Shown here: one piece after another, positions 23,759 to 31,782 of the stretch
Layout of the letters: every line of letters starts with the position of its first letter
How positions within the stretch are numbered: the stretch's first letter is position 1
NCBI GenBank assembly: GCA_039024435.1
Contig: JBCCQH010000085.1
Location: forward strand, 1 to 34,326
Length of the DNA stretch: 34,326 nt
Direction: 5' to 3'
From: JBCCQH01 sp039024435
Lineage (GTDB): Bacteria; Bacteroidota; Bacteroidia; J057; JADKCL01
Notes under the pieces: generated by a model
Told to the model about the DNA's origin: nothing
Seen by the model: the letters and a program-made list of their open reading frames with translations, nothing else
Databases searched by the model: none
Translations under genes and position numbers: made by a program

Positions 23759-24623
23759 GCTTGAGATAGCTGTGTAAACGGGCAATGCGCGCGGCCGGTC
23801 GGACATCGTGGACCCGCAGGATGTTTGCGCCCGCCGCAAGCGCCTGCAAATGCAAGGCCGAAGCTAGCTCCAATACATCTTCCGGCGTCGTACTGAACAA
23901 GCGGTAGATCATGGACTTCCGGCTGAGGCCCACCAACATCGGCAGCCCGAGCGCCTTGAATTTATTCAAATTACGAAACAGTTCATAATTGTGTTCCAGG
24001 CGCTTCCCAAATCCAAAGCCCGGATCCACTACCAAATCGTGGATGCCGGCTTTCCGGGCCGCCTTGACCCGCGCCACGAGGAATTGATACACCTCGTCAA
24101 CCACGTCGGTGTAGCGGGGATTTTTCTGCATGGTCTGGGGGTTGCCCTGCATGTGCATGAGCAGATAGGGAGCAGCAAAATCGGCCACGGTGGCCAGCAT
24201 CGCCGAATCGAGAGTACCCGCCGAAATATCGTTGATGAGGTGGGCTCCCGTTTCCAGCATGGCGCGCGCCACGGTAGATCGGAAGGTATCGATGGAAATG
24301 ATCGCCTCGGGAAAACGCGCGATGATGCCCGCGGTGATGGCTTGGATGCGTGCCAATTCTTCCTCCGGCGCGATGTCGTCCGCCCCGGGCCGCGAACTGT
24401 AGCCCCCGATATCGATGATGTCCGCGCCTTCCGCCAGCATCTTCTCCGCCTGTCGGTAGGCCGCATCCGGCCGATTAAATTGTCCCCCATCGGAAAAGGA
24501 ATCGGGGGTCAGGTTGAGGATTCCCATGACCAGGGGCCGATCCAGCCGAATGATGCGCCCACGACAATTGAGCGTTGTCGGTGTCGGGATCAGACCGGAA
24601 GAAGAGAAAGTATCGCTTTGCAT
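23745..24623 (-). CDS. folP: Dihydropteroate synthase
   Basis: About 292 residues in a TIM-barrel fold. Family motifs are all present: GILNLTPDSFSDGG (34-47), DIGGYSSRPGA (71-81), a VVDPGFGFGK block that binds the pterin, LVGLSRKSM, and a C-terminal RVHDV. FolP joins 6-hydroxymethyl-dihydropterin diphosphate to p-aminobenzoate and is the target of sulfonamides. I chose ATG at 24623; an upstream TTG at 24632 overlaps the -7 box. It is the first gene of the folP-cdaA-folB-lipoprotein operon and overlaps cdaA by 14 bases. The likely promoter, TAGTTTTG, is only 6 bases from the ATG. Confidence 0.95.
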   Translation of the reverse strand: MQSDTFSSSGLIPTPTTLNCRGRIIRLDRPLVMGILNLTPDSFSDGGQFNRPDAAYRQAEKMLAEGADIIDIGGYSSRPGADDIAPEEELARIQAITAGIIARFPEAIISIDTFRSTVARAMLETGAHLINDISAGTLDSAMLATVADFAAPYLLMHMQGNPQTMQKNPRYTDVVDEVYQFLVARVKAARKAGIHDLVVDPGFGFGKRLEHNYELFRNLNKFKALGLPMLVGLSRKSMIYRLFSTTPEDVLELASALHLQALAAGANILRVHDVRPAARIARLHSYLKHGAF

Positions 24624-24629
24624 GAGGGG

Positions 24630-24637
24630 CAAAACTA
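24630..24637 (-). promoter_or_regulatory. folP: -7 promoter box of the folP operon, immediately before the ATG
   Basis: TAGTTTTG on the minus strand fits TAnnTTTG exactly. Only 6 bases separate it from the ATG at 24623, so transcription would start at or next to the first codon. A clear -33 element is not visible. Confidence 0.45.
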
Positions 24638-24755
24638 GCTAAAAGTCAGCAAGTCCGCGACAGCCTTTCCGGGAATTCAGGAAGAAAAAAGTGTTTAATT
24701 ACCGGCTTTTGCGAGCAAAATGCGCCCTTTGCCCCGCAATCCCCGGATGTGTTGC

Positions 24756-24772
24756 CGGGGGAAGCACCCCCG
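24756..24772. repeat. GC hairpin in the divergent folP / BT_3928 spacer
   Basis: CGGGGG (24756-24761), loop AAGCA, CCCCCG (24767-24772) form a perfect 6-bp inverted repeat. No T-run follows on either strand, so it is not an obvious terminator. The 276-base spacer (24624-24899) must hold the promoters of both divergent operons and shows no gene. Confidence 0.4.
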
Positions 24773-24899
24773 TCCTCGGAATTGCGCACGTTTACCCGGC
24801 AGAAAGTCAAGGTAAACACATTCAACTAATTTTTTAGTTTTTGTTTTCAAAACGTAGACATGCACACAAATATTCGCTAAATTTACCGGCTGAAGCTCG

Positions 24900-26330
24900 A
24901 TGACGAAGGCAATACAGACGATGAACAATACTTCTACTTCACGTACCCCCATCAACCGCCGCCTCGACCTCATCGGTTGGGCGGTCATTCTCCTCATTTT
25001 GATTGGAACTCCCCTCGCCGTAGGTCTATTTCGCACGCCTCCCGAAAAGGGTCCGATCAAAGATCCAAGTGTGCTCATCATGTTCTTGACCTACTTGAGC
25101 GGAATCATCCTGTTCTCGCTGGCCACTTGGGGTGGCATCGCGGTCGGTCGCGTCAAATCGATTTCCGATAAAAGTGGGCTCACCGGCACCGGGGGCAATC
25201 TTGTCAACCTGCTTTCTAAATTTCTCGGGGGCTTGTTCATCATCTCGGGATTCGTAAAGTTGCAGGATGTCGTCGGCTTTGGCATCAAACTGGATGACTA
25301 CTGGGCGGTATTCCAAGACGCGATTCCGGCCTTTCCGGCAGCGTTCATGCGCACCTTGTCCGTACCCCTCGCGGGCTTCGTGAGCGTTTTTGAGGTCGTA
25401 TTGGCTTTTGCCCTAATGACGGGTTATCGCATGCGCATCACTTCCCTCCTCTTGATGCTCATGCTGCTGTTCTTCACCTTTTTGACGGGCTATTCGGCGA
25501 TTACCAATACCGTGACCGACTGCGGATGTTTCGGCGATGCACTGAAGCTGACGCCTTACCAGTCATTTACCAAAGACATCATCCTGGTCATCACCTGCCT
25601 GCCGATCTACTTGCTGCGCAAGCGCATCCAGCCGTATTACCGCGCGCCGATTCCGCTGCTGGCGACCTTTGGCTCCTTTGCCATTTTTGCCTTCATCAGC
25701 TACTATACTTACCAGCACTTGCCCATCTTCGATTTCCGCGGTCCCTACCAAGCCGGGCAAGACTTAGAGTACAATTCGACAAATTTTGACGAAGAGGAGG
25801 GCATCATCATCGCCCACGACTTCTATGATTTCTGCGGTTCCTGCGGGCAAAATGGATTTGAAGGTCCCGCGCTGTATTACGTCCTGTACAATGTCGAAAA
25901 AGCCCCCCAGGAGGCGCTTGATGCCGCCCTGGAACTGGAACGGGTACTCCGCACCGAAGCTCCTGGCATCAAGGTCTGCGGTGGTACCAACTCCCGCAAA
26001 CAAACCCGGCAGTACATCAAAGACAACACTTCGGCCGCGTTTTGCCTGGACATCAGCGACGAAAAGGTGCTCAAAACCATGGTGCGTTCCACTCCTGGGT
26101 TTATTTTTGTAATGGACGGCATCGTCATCAAAAAGTGGCACTACAATGACATGCCCACCGTCCCGGAATTGCGGGAACTGGCGGGTCCACAAGCTGATCA
26201 GGGGCCCGCGCCTACGCTTCCCGAGCCCGAAGCCGCCCCCCCGGTGCCCGATAGCCTGGCGACCGACTCCGTAACGGTTGATTCAGTGAGTGGCGCCGTT
26301 GATTCCACCGCGAATCCCACCGGCGCCTGA
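24900..26330 (+). CDS. BT_3928-type DoxX/MauE-like membrane protein with C-terminal thioredoxin-like part
   Basis: 476 residues. After a short polar start there are about eight hydrophobic helices, the first near residues 24-45. The DoxX/MauE-like section carries GGLFIISGFVKLQD and the signature TDCGCFGDALKLTP with a vicinal-type pair (Cys208, Cys210), as in proteins linked to disulfide chemistry. A soluble part after about residue 285 contains FCGSCG (Cys312, Cys315), which resembles a redox-active CxxC, and STPGFIFVMDGIVIKKW, typical of thioredoxin-like folds. The last 40 residues are a Pro/Ser/Asp/Val-rich tail. The architecture matches the BT_3928 family of Bacteroidota, whose exact role is unknown. 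The stop overlaps the ATG of the next gene (TGATG). A second ATG at 24921 is possible. Confidence 0.88.
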   Translation: MTKAIQTMNNTSTSRTPINRRLDLIGWAVILLILIGTPLAVGLFRTPPEKGPIKDPSVLIMFLTYLSGIILFSLATWGGIAVGRVKSISDKSGLTGTGGNLVNLLSKFLGGLFIISGFVKLQDVVGFGIKLDDYWAVFQDAIPAFPAAFMRTLSVPLAGFVSVFEVVLAFALMTGYRMRITSLLLMLMLLFFTFLTGYSAITNTVTDCGCFGDALKLTPYQSFTKDIILVITCLPIYLLRKRIQPYYRAPIPLLATFGSFAIFAFISYYTYQHLPIFDFRGPYQAGQDLEYNSTNFDEEEGIIIAHDFYDFCGSCGQNGFEGPALYYVLYNVEKAPQEALDAALELERVLRTEAPGIKVCGGTNSRKQTRQYIKDNTSAAFCLDISDEKVLKTMVRSTPGFIFVMDGIVIKKWHYNDMPTVPELRELAGPQADQGPAPTLPEPEAAPPVPDSLATDSVTVDSVSGAVDSTANPTGA

Positions 26331-27388
26331 TGCTGCGCTTCCTGCTCCGCCGCTTGGGCTCCGGCCTGTTGGTGATCTGGGGAATTGTCACCCTGCTGTA
26401 CGCTATTTTTCACCTGCAGGGCAATCCCGCCGAAATGATGGTCGGGGAAAATACCGATGCCGAAACCAAGGCCGCCATCGAGCGGGCCTACCACCTGGAC
26501 CGCCCCCCTTTCCAACAATACCTTTTTTACCTCCACGATCTCTCGCCCATCGGAGTACTTTCGTACGACGATCCTGATCTGGGAGGTCAGCGGTACGTCA
26601 AGCTTTTTTCCACCGGAGGAACCGACTTTCTGGCGCTCAAACAGCCCTGGTTTCGCCGTTCCTTCCAAAGCAACAAGCGGGTGAGCGAACTGCTGGCGGA
26701 AAAGCTGCCCGGTACGATCATCCTCGCGGTCAGTGCGATGTTGATCGCTTGCCTGCTCGGCATACCGTTGGGGATTTGGTCGGCCCTTCAAAAGGAACGG
26801 TTCAGTGACCGCTTGATTACCTTTCTCACGCTATTGGGCATCTCCGCCCCTTCATTTTTTATGGCGGTGATCATCATCCGGATTTTTGCGGTGAATTGGG
26901 GAGATTGGACCCATTTCAATATCTCTGGTTACCTATTTGAGGAACGGATCTTTGCCGATGGCTATACCGTTCACTGGCGAAATTTGGTGCTACCGGCCCT
27001 GGCCCTGGGGATCCGGCCCCTGTCCATCATCACCCAGCTTACCCGGGCGAGCATGATCGAGGTGCTGGGGGCGGATTACATTCGTACGGCTCGCGCAAAA
27101 GGCTTGAAGAGTCGGGTCATTGTTTTGCGCCACGCCCTACAAAATGCGCTGAACCCCGTTCTGACTTCAATTTCGGGCTGGTTTGCCTCGCTGTTGGCGG
27201 GAGCGTTTTTTATCGAAACGATTTTTGATTGGCAGGGATTGGGAAAATTGACCATCGATGCGCTCACCGCCAATGATTACCCCGTCATCCTCGGTGCGGC
27301 GATTCTGATCGGCATTACCTTTGTTTTGATCAATATTCTGGTGGATATTCTCTACACCCGGCTCGATCCCCGGGTGCGGTTGGCGTGA
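26330..27388 (+). CDS. ABC transporter permease, OppB/DppB family
   Basis: The 352-residue inner-membrane permease has the N-terminal MLRFLLRRLGSGLLVIWGIVTLL helix typical of OppB/DppB subunits, about six helices in all. The coupling-loop (EAA-like) motif is GADYIRTARAKGLKSRVIVLRHALQNALNPV (key residues G, D-Y-I-R-T-A-R-A-K-G-L). The end, AAILIGITFVLINILVDILYTRLDPRVR, is also family-typical. It should form a peptide- or nickel-type importer together with a second permease, ATPase and binding protein, none of which is encoded next to it. Its start overlaps the stop of the BT_3928-type gene, suggesting co-translation. An insertion-like segment of about 75 residues between the first two helices is longer than in E. 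coli DppB. Confidence 0.9.
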   Translation: MLRFLLRRLGSGLLVIWGIVTLLYAIFHLQGNPAEMMVGENTDAETKAAIERAYHLDRPPFQQYLFYLHDLSPIGVLSYDDPDLGGQRYVKLFSTGGTDFLALKQPWFRRSFQSNKRVSELLAEKLPGTIILAVSAMLIACLLGIPLGIWSALQKERFSDRLITFLTLLGISAPSFFMAVIIIRIFAVNWGDWTHFNISGYLFEERIFADGYTVHWRNLVLPALALGIRPLSIITQLTRASMIEVLGADYIRTARAKGLKSRVIVLRHALQNALNPVLTSISGWFASLLAGAFFIETIFDWQGLGKLTIDALTANDYPVILGAAILIGITFVLINILVDILYTRLDPRVRLA

Positions 27389-27647
27389 CGTATTGATCGA
27401 CCAAAGCCAGCAAAATCCCGAAATTTTGCCAAAATTTTTACCAATGCTTCCCCATTCCCGGAGACGGTTACCGGTCCCCCTAAGCCGCGCGCTTATTTAT
27501 CATGATTCTAAATAACGATATTACTTTCTATTTCCTTCCATTTTATCGAAATTTACTACTGAGATAAAGGTTTTGATCAACAAATAAGATCTATACACTG
27601 AACTTTATTGATGTTTTCCATTAACCTAATTCGCCCCTTATTATTAC

Positions 27648-27681
27648 CGAAAGGTCGCCGAACGAGCGACCTTTTCGTTTT
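27648..27681 (+). terminator. Likely intrinsic terminator between the permease and aroK
   Basis: The core arms AAGGTCGC (27651-27658) and GCGACCTT (27666-27673) are perfect complements with a 7-base loop. The T-tract is interrupted (TTTTCGTTTT), so termination may be moderate. Confidence 0.6.
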
Positions 27682-27720
27682 GGGGCACCCGGGAGTCGAC
27701 ATTTGCCCCGGTAAAATCCT

Positions 27721-27728
27721 TAGTTTTG
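27721..27728 (+). promoter_or_regulatory. aroK: -7 promoter box of aroK, immediately before the ATG
   Basis: TAGTTTTG is identical to the boxes before folP and tRNA-Cys and ends 4 bases before the ATG at 27733. TTTG at 27702-27705 could be the -33 element, but the spacing (15 bases) is short. Transcription would start at the first codon. Confidence 0.45.
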
Positions 27729-27732
27729 CCGC

Positions 27733-28242
27733 ATGAAAATCTTCCTGCTCGGCTTTATGGGTGCCGGCAAGACCACCATCGGAAAATACGCGGCGCGGCA
27801 CAACGGCCTGGAATTCCTGGATTTGGACGCATGGATCGAAGAACAACAAGGAAAAGAAATCCGACAAATCTTCGCCGAGCAAGGGGAAGCTACCTTTCGG
27901 GAAATCGAACGGCAAGCCCTCAATGCGGTCATCGCCCAAGAAGCGGATCTGCTGATCTCCACCGGGGGCGGCACCCCCTGCTTTTTCGACAATGTCGCCC
28001 GGATGAATGCGGCTGGCCCAACGATCTACCTTGATTTGGGAGCGGCCCGCCTCACTGACCGCCTCCGCAAGTCGAAGGGGAAGCGCCCACTCATCGAGTC
28101 GCTGAAAGGTGATTTACAGGTATTTGTCCACAAGAAGCTCATGCAGCGCGCTCCCTTCTATGCGCAAGCGCAGTACATCCTGCCCGAACGCGAAGCCAAT
28201 AAAAAAGGGGTTTCGGATCTCGTAGCGACGCTGGTGCGCTGA
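27733..28242 (+). CDS. aroK: Shikimate kinase
   Basis: The 169-residue protein has the P-loop GFMGAGKTT (residues 7-15), a shikimate-binding aspartate in FLDLDAWIE, the glycine triplet STGGGTP and the lid arginine region KRPLIES. All are the standard shikimate kinase landmarks, and the length is normal. The enzyme phosphorylates shikimate with ATP on the way to chorismate and aromatic amino acids, in the cytoplasm. It stands alone, convergent with the oxidoreductase gene 116 bases downstream. The ATG at 27733 immediately precedes the first strand, leaving no room for a longer N-terminus. Confidence 0.95.
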   Translation: MKIFLLGFMGAGKTTIGKYAARHNGLEFLDLDAWIEEQQGKEIRQIFAEQGEATFREIERQALNAVIAQEADLLISTGGGTPCFFDNVARMNAAGPTIYLDLGAARLTDRLRKSKGKRPLIESLKGDLQVFVHKKLMQRAPFYAQAQYILPEREANKKGVSDLVATLVR

Positions 28243-28358
28243 CCTTTCCAAGCCTTCTTGCTCAAATTTTGCTTCACGTCTCATTGCCGGCGTCCAAACC
28301 GGTGCCGGTAATCCACGCATCGAAGCCCCTCAGCCATGGGGCAAACGATGATCGCAGC

Positions 28359-29375
28359 TTACTCGGTTGCGGATCGGGGCGGCAGTTCAATCACCAACTT
28401 GCCGAATTGCTTGCCTTGCTCCATCTTTCCGAATGCGTCAAGGGCCTCGGCAAAGGGAAATACTTCATCCACCACGGGCACGATGCGATTTTCATTGACA
28501 AAGCGCAGCATATTGTGAAAATCGGTCGGAGAGCCCATCGTGGAGCCCAGAATGGACAATTGTTTCCAGAATATCTTCTGGGGCGAAACGCCGTCGTAGT
28601 TGCCGACCGTCCCGCCGTAGACCGCAATCCGCCCGCCCGGGGCTGCCACCGAAACCAAATCGGAAAATCCGGGGCCGCCCGCTCCATCGATGATCACGTC
28701 AAAGCCGCCACTGTGGGCTTTGAGCTCTTTGGCCCAGCCGGCTTGCTTGTAATTCGCGCCGCCTTCTGCGCCCAGGCCCTGCGCCGCCTTGAGCTTGGCG
28801 GGCGATCCGGAGGTCACCCAGACTTTTGCTCCCAAAGCCACCGCGTACTGGAGGGCAAACAGTGCCACACCCCCACCAATCCCAGTCACCAGCACCCGCT
28901 CGCCCGGCCGGGTGCGCGCCCGGGTCACCAAGGCCCGCCACGCGGTCAAGCCCGCCAAGGGCAAAGCTGCTGCCTGTACATGCGAAAGGTGCGCCGGCAT
29001 GGGGTGAACGTATTCTTCCCGCACGGACACAATTTCCGCCAGTCCACCCGGATCGGGCATCCCCAAAATCTGGTAATCCCGGCCTTGGTAGGCTTCTTCC
29101 GGCCCCCAGTTGTGACTGGGATTGACGATTATGTCCTTTCCCACCCAATCCGCATCCACGCCCGCCCCGACTTCTTCAACTACGCCAGCAACATCCGAAC
29201 CGGGCACAGCCGGATATTGCAGCCCACCGTATTTGCCCCGGGCAATCCAAAGATCGCGGTGATTCAGGGCCGTCGCCCGCACCAGTATATGAACCATTCC
29301 CGCTTTCAGCAGCGGTTCGGGCATTTTTTTCTCCTGGAGGGGTTTGTTCTTTCCGGAGAGGACGAGTGCTTTCAT
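28359..29375 (-). CDS. Medium-chain dehydrogenase/reductase (quinone-oxidoreductase-like)
   Basis: 338 residues, with a GroES-like N-terminal half (MKALVLSG, ALNHRDLWIARG, PAVPGSDVAGVVEEVG) and a Rossmann half starting near GERVLVTGIGGGVALFALQYA. It ends FPFAEALDAFGKMEQGKQFGKLVIEL, a typical MDR terminus. ALNHRDLW replaces the cysteine that binds catalytic zinc in true alcohol dehydrogenases, so this is probably a zinc-free, NADPH-dependent quinone- or enone-reductase-like enzyme; the substrate is unknown. It follows the PyrR-like gene by 15 bases on the same strand and is likely co-transcribed with it. Confidence 0.88.
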   Translation of the reverse strand: MKALVLSGKNKPLQEKKMPEPLLKAGMVHILVRATALNHRDLWIARGKYGGLQYPAVPGSDVAGVVEEVGAGVDADWVGKDIIVNPSHNWGPEEAYQGRDYQILGMPDPGGLAEIVSVREEYVHPMPAHLSHVQAAALPLAGLTAWRALVTRARTRPGERVLVTGIGGGVALFALQYAVALGAKVWVTSGSPAKLKAAQGLGAEGGANYKQAGWAKELKAHSGGFDVIIDGAGGPGFSDLVSVAAPGGRIAVYGGTVGNYDGVSPQKIFWKQLSILGSTMGSPTDFHNMLRFVNENRIVPVVDEVFPFAEALDAFGKMEQGKQFGKLVIELPPRSATE

Positions 29376-29390
29376 GGTGCGAAAATTGAG

Positions 29391-29900
29391 TTAAAAGAGA
29401 TAGGCCGCAGCTTCCTTTTCGGCGGGCTTGATCTCCACCGAGACGTACTGCTGCAGACTGGTCGCGAGTTCAATCCCAACAAAATCGTGGGTGACCGGGA
29501 CATTGCGGTGCCCCCGGTCAATCAACACGGCCGTCTGCACCCGCTGTGGATTGTGCTGCATCACAAGCCGCAATACGTGAAACATGGTCAGCCCGGAATA
29601 GAGGACGTCGTCCACCAGGATAACCGCTTGTCCCGGAATGATCCGGGAGGCGGTCGCCTCCAGTTCCAGATCCCGGTCCATTTCTTTGACCGCACCCAGA
29701 CGTTCGATGACCATCGGTGAAATCTCGTTGAGGGTAGCCGTCAATTGGTCGGCAATGTAACCGCCTCGCCCCCCGATTCCGATGATTACCAGGCGCTCAC
29801 AGTCATAATTGCGCTCGTAGATTTCGTAGGCCATGCGCCGCAATTTGGCCTTTACGGCAGTCGAGGTGAGGATTTGGACTTTGTGCGCGGATTGGCTCAT
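29391..29900 (-). CDS. pyrR: PyrR-like phosphoribosyltransferase
   Basis: 169 residues. The PRPP-binding loop VILVDDVLYSGLT (93-105) is close to the PyrR form, and LIDRGHRNVPVTHDFVG with LATSLQQYVSV is also characteristic of PyrR. In Firmicutes PyrR attenuates the pyr operon by binding mRNA and has weak uracil phosphoribosyltransferase activity. Here no pyrimidine genes are adjacent, so a regulatory role is uncertain; salvage activity is a reasonable alternative. The ATG at 29900 fits; an upstream frame extends to 30014 but only adds non-family sequence. It begins a short operon with the MDR oxidoreductase. Confidence 0.8.
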   Translation of the reverse strand: MSQSAHKVQILTSTAVKAKLRRMAYEIYERNYDCERLVIIGIGGRGGYIADQLTATLNEISPMVIERLGAVKEMDRDLELEATASRIIPGQAVILVDDVLYSGLTMFHVLRLVMQHNPQRVQTAVLIDRGHRNVPVTHDFVGIELATSLQQYVSVEIKPAEKEAAAYLF

Positions 29901-29995
29901 TGAAAAATGCTGTAAAAAGTAAAAATACACATCCGGAGCGGGAAAACATAAATATTGCCGAGATAAAGCCGAGCAATCCTCGCCCGAAACCAATG

Positions 29996-30035
29996 GATCG
30001 CTCCGGTGCCCCAAGCGGGAGACACCGGAGCGATC
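29996..30035. repeat. Perfect 13-bp inverted repeat (hairpin) upstream of the PyrR-like gene
   Basis: GATCGCTCCGGTG (29996-30008) and CACCGGAGCGATC (30023-30035) are exact complements separated by 14 bases. No T-run follows on either strand. It lies about 96 bases before the PyrR-like start and 53 bases after the propeller gene's stop. Confidence 0.8.
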
Positions 30036-30039
30036 TGGT

Positions 30040-30072
30040 CCCGATCAAAGCGCCCCTCGGACTGTGATCGGG
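30040..30072. repeat. Second inverted repeat next to the first
   Basis: CCCGATCA (30040-30047) and TGATCGGG (30065-30072) are exact 8-bp complements with a 17-base loop. Like its neighbour it lacks a T-tract. It starts 5 bases from the first hairpin and ends 15 bases from the stop of the propeller gene. Confidence 0.7.
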
Positions 30073-30087
30073 GGCGATACTTAGCGC

Positions 30088-31782
30088 TTACCGCACCAAG
30101 ACGCGTTTGACCTGCATGCGGTCACCGGAATACAAGCGGAGGAGGTAAATCCCGGTATCCAGCCCGGAGACATCGAGGGAAAATTCCATCAACCCAAGGT
30201 GGAGGTCATCATCCCGGAAAATGCGGTGCACTTCCCGCCCATTGAGGTCGTAGAGTGACAGCGAATAGCGGCCCGGTTGATCAACGGCCAAATTGATCTT
30301 GGCGTGGTCAACTACCGGATTCGGCGCAACATCCAAGCGCAAGGCGTAGGCTTCCATCAGGTCCAGTGGCTCCCCTTCTTCCGGAGCCGCAAAGCGGGTG
30401 CCATTGCACGGGCCCCAGACCAAGGATTGCAGCCCCTTGTCCGGTGTGCGGTACAATACCCGACCGGTGCGGCTGGTAATTGCACCTTTGGGCCGATCCC
30501 CCTCCTCCAAATCGTAGCGCAAAGCGACATTTTGCCAGGTGCTGCCATCGAGATAGAACTGCCAGAGGCGACCATCGGTACCCCGGTACTGTACCGCGCC
30601 CGCCTGGTCCGGATTTGTGGTCAGCGGACCGACAACATTGTTGCTGCCCCCCAGGGAAACCGCGGTCCAGGAACTCCCATTCCGGGTGAGGGTCCACATC
30701 TCATTGTTGCTGCTGGAGCGGTAGTAGATGCGGGCCGGATCCACAACAAAGTTGGTAGAAGGATGGACATTGGCGATCGGGCTGACCGTGCTGCGGTTCC
30801 AGCCCGATGCGGCGGTCCATTGGTAGAGGTAGATCCGCTTATCATTCCCGAGATAGAAAACTTCCCCATCCAGGATGGAAATGATGTGGCCCTGAGCGTT
30901 GTCGTTGCCGGCACCGAGCGGAATCGCAATCCAAGTGCCGCTGTTGTCGTAGGTTTGCCAGATGTCACCGTTGGTGGCCTTGTAAAAGATGCGGCCGGCA
31001 ATCGCGGCAAGGTTCCCATCGCCCGAGACATTTTGGATCGAATTCATGGGGGAGTTGTCCCAACTCGAGCCGTTCCAGGTAAACACATGCAAACCGTTAT
31101 CGGTACCGCGGTAGATCACCTGGCTGGAATTGCCGGGCATGCACACAATCGGGCCTTTGACGTTGGTGATGTCATTGCGCAGGGGCACGTCGACCCAACT
31201 GCTACCATCCCAATAGACGTTCCACATCTTGTTGTCGGTGCCCACGTAGAATACATTGCTGGCATTGCTGTTGGCCCGTACGGCGACGTGTTTGGTGACG
31301 CGTCCGGCATTGGAGAGTTCTTCGAATTGCCAGTCACTCACCTGATTGACCAACCGAGGCGGCGTGACCAAAGTGACCCGAATATAGCCCGCGCACGGCT
31401 TTTCTGGATTCTCGACAGAAGTAATGGCCCCGACGAACCACCAGCCCGTGACCCGGACGCGGTAGGTGCCTTGCCCAAACGAACGGAAGGTATGGGAAAA
31501 TTTATCGTTCACGGCGTGGCTGGCCACGGTGGTCCAGGTGACCCCATCGGTGCGCTGCAACTCGTAGAACATATTGTTCTTCTTCACATTGAGCTTTTGT
31601 CCCAGCGCATTGCAGGGGTTGTCCGTCATCTTGAAAAAATTTGAGGTGGAGACAGGCAAGCTGCACCCAATTTGCGAAAAGGTGGCCGTGGGCGGCGGAT
31701 TCTGTGCGGCGAGATTTTCCCACCAAAACAGCCCCAAAAGGAGCAGAAGGAGTGCGGTACGAAGTGGTTTAAATTTGTTCAT
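30088..31782 (-). CDS. Secreted seven-bladed propeller (lectin-like) with T9SS type A sorting domain
   Basis: 564 residues. Signal peptide 1-27 (..WWENLAAQ). Residues about 40-140 look like an Ig/FN3-like domain with several cysteines. From about 177 to 458 seven repeats of some 45 residues follow the pattern (V/I)-x-Y-R-G-T-D-x-x-(L/M)-W-x-x-x-W-(D/N)-G-S-S-W, for example VFYVGTDNKMWNVYWDGSSW and VIYRGTDNGLHVFTWNGSSW. This fits a beta-propeller of the PLL/tectonin type, which often binds sugars. The last 82 residues (VAPNPVVDHAKINL .. QVKRVLVR) are a T9SS type A sorting signal, so the protein is exported and anchored or released at the surface. Ligand unknown. The ATG at 31782 is chosen for the signal peptide. 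Two hairpins follow the gene. Confidence 0.88.
   Translation of the reverse strand: MNKFKPLRTALLLLLLGLFWWENLAAQNPPPTATFSQIGCSLPVSTSNFFKMTDNPCNALGQKLNVKKNNMFYELQRTDGVTWTTVASHAVNDKFSHTFRSFGQGTYRVRVTGWWFVGAITSVENPEKPCAGYIRVTLVTPPRLVNQVSDWQFEELSNAGRVTKHVAVRANSNASNVFYVGTDNKMWNVYWDGSSWVDVPLRNDITNVKGPIVCMPGNSSQVIYRGTDNGLHVFTWNGSSWDNSPMNSIQNVSGDGNLAAIAGRIFYKATNGDIWQTYDNSGTWIAIPLGAGNDNAQGHIISILDGEVFYLGNDKRIYLYQWTAASGWNRSTVSPIANVHPSTNFVVDPARIYYRSSSNNEMWTLTRNGSSWTAVSLGGSNNVVGPLTTNPDQAGAVQYRGTDGRLWQFYLDGSTWQNVALRYDLEEGDRPKGAITSRTGRVLYRTPDKGLQSLVWGPCNGTRFAAPEEGEPLDLMEAYALRLDVAPNPVVDHAKINLAVDQPGRYSLSLYDLNGREVHRIFRDDDLHLGLMEFSLDVSGLDTGIYLLRLYSGDRMQVKRVLVR

Larger units (their letters stand above)
27389..27732. 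other. AT-rich spacer before aroK with a terminator
   Basis: No coding frame is credible in the first 260 bases, which are AT-rich from 27490 to 27640. CGAAAGGTCGC (27648-27658) and GCGACCTTTTCG (27666-27677) form a hairpin with a single extra T, followed by TTTTG. This probably ends the permease transcript, although it is 260 bases past its stop. Confidence 0.5.

Noticed and set aside
28269..29720. A 483-residue plus-strand ORF across the MDR and PyrR-like genes
   Set aside because: Both minus-strand genes show complete family motifs in this stretch; the plus-strand frame has no recognisable features and crosses their intergenic gap.
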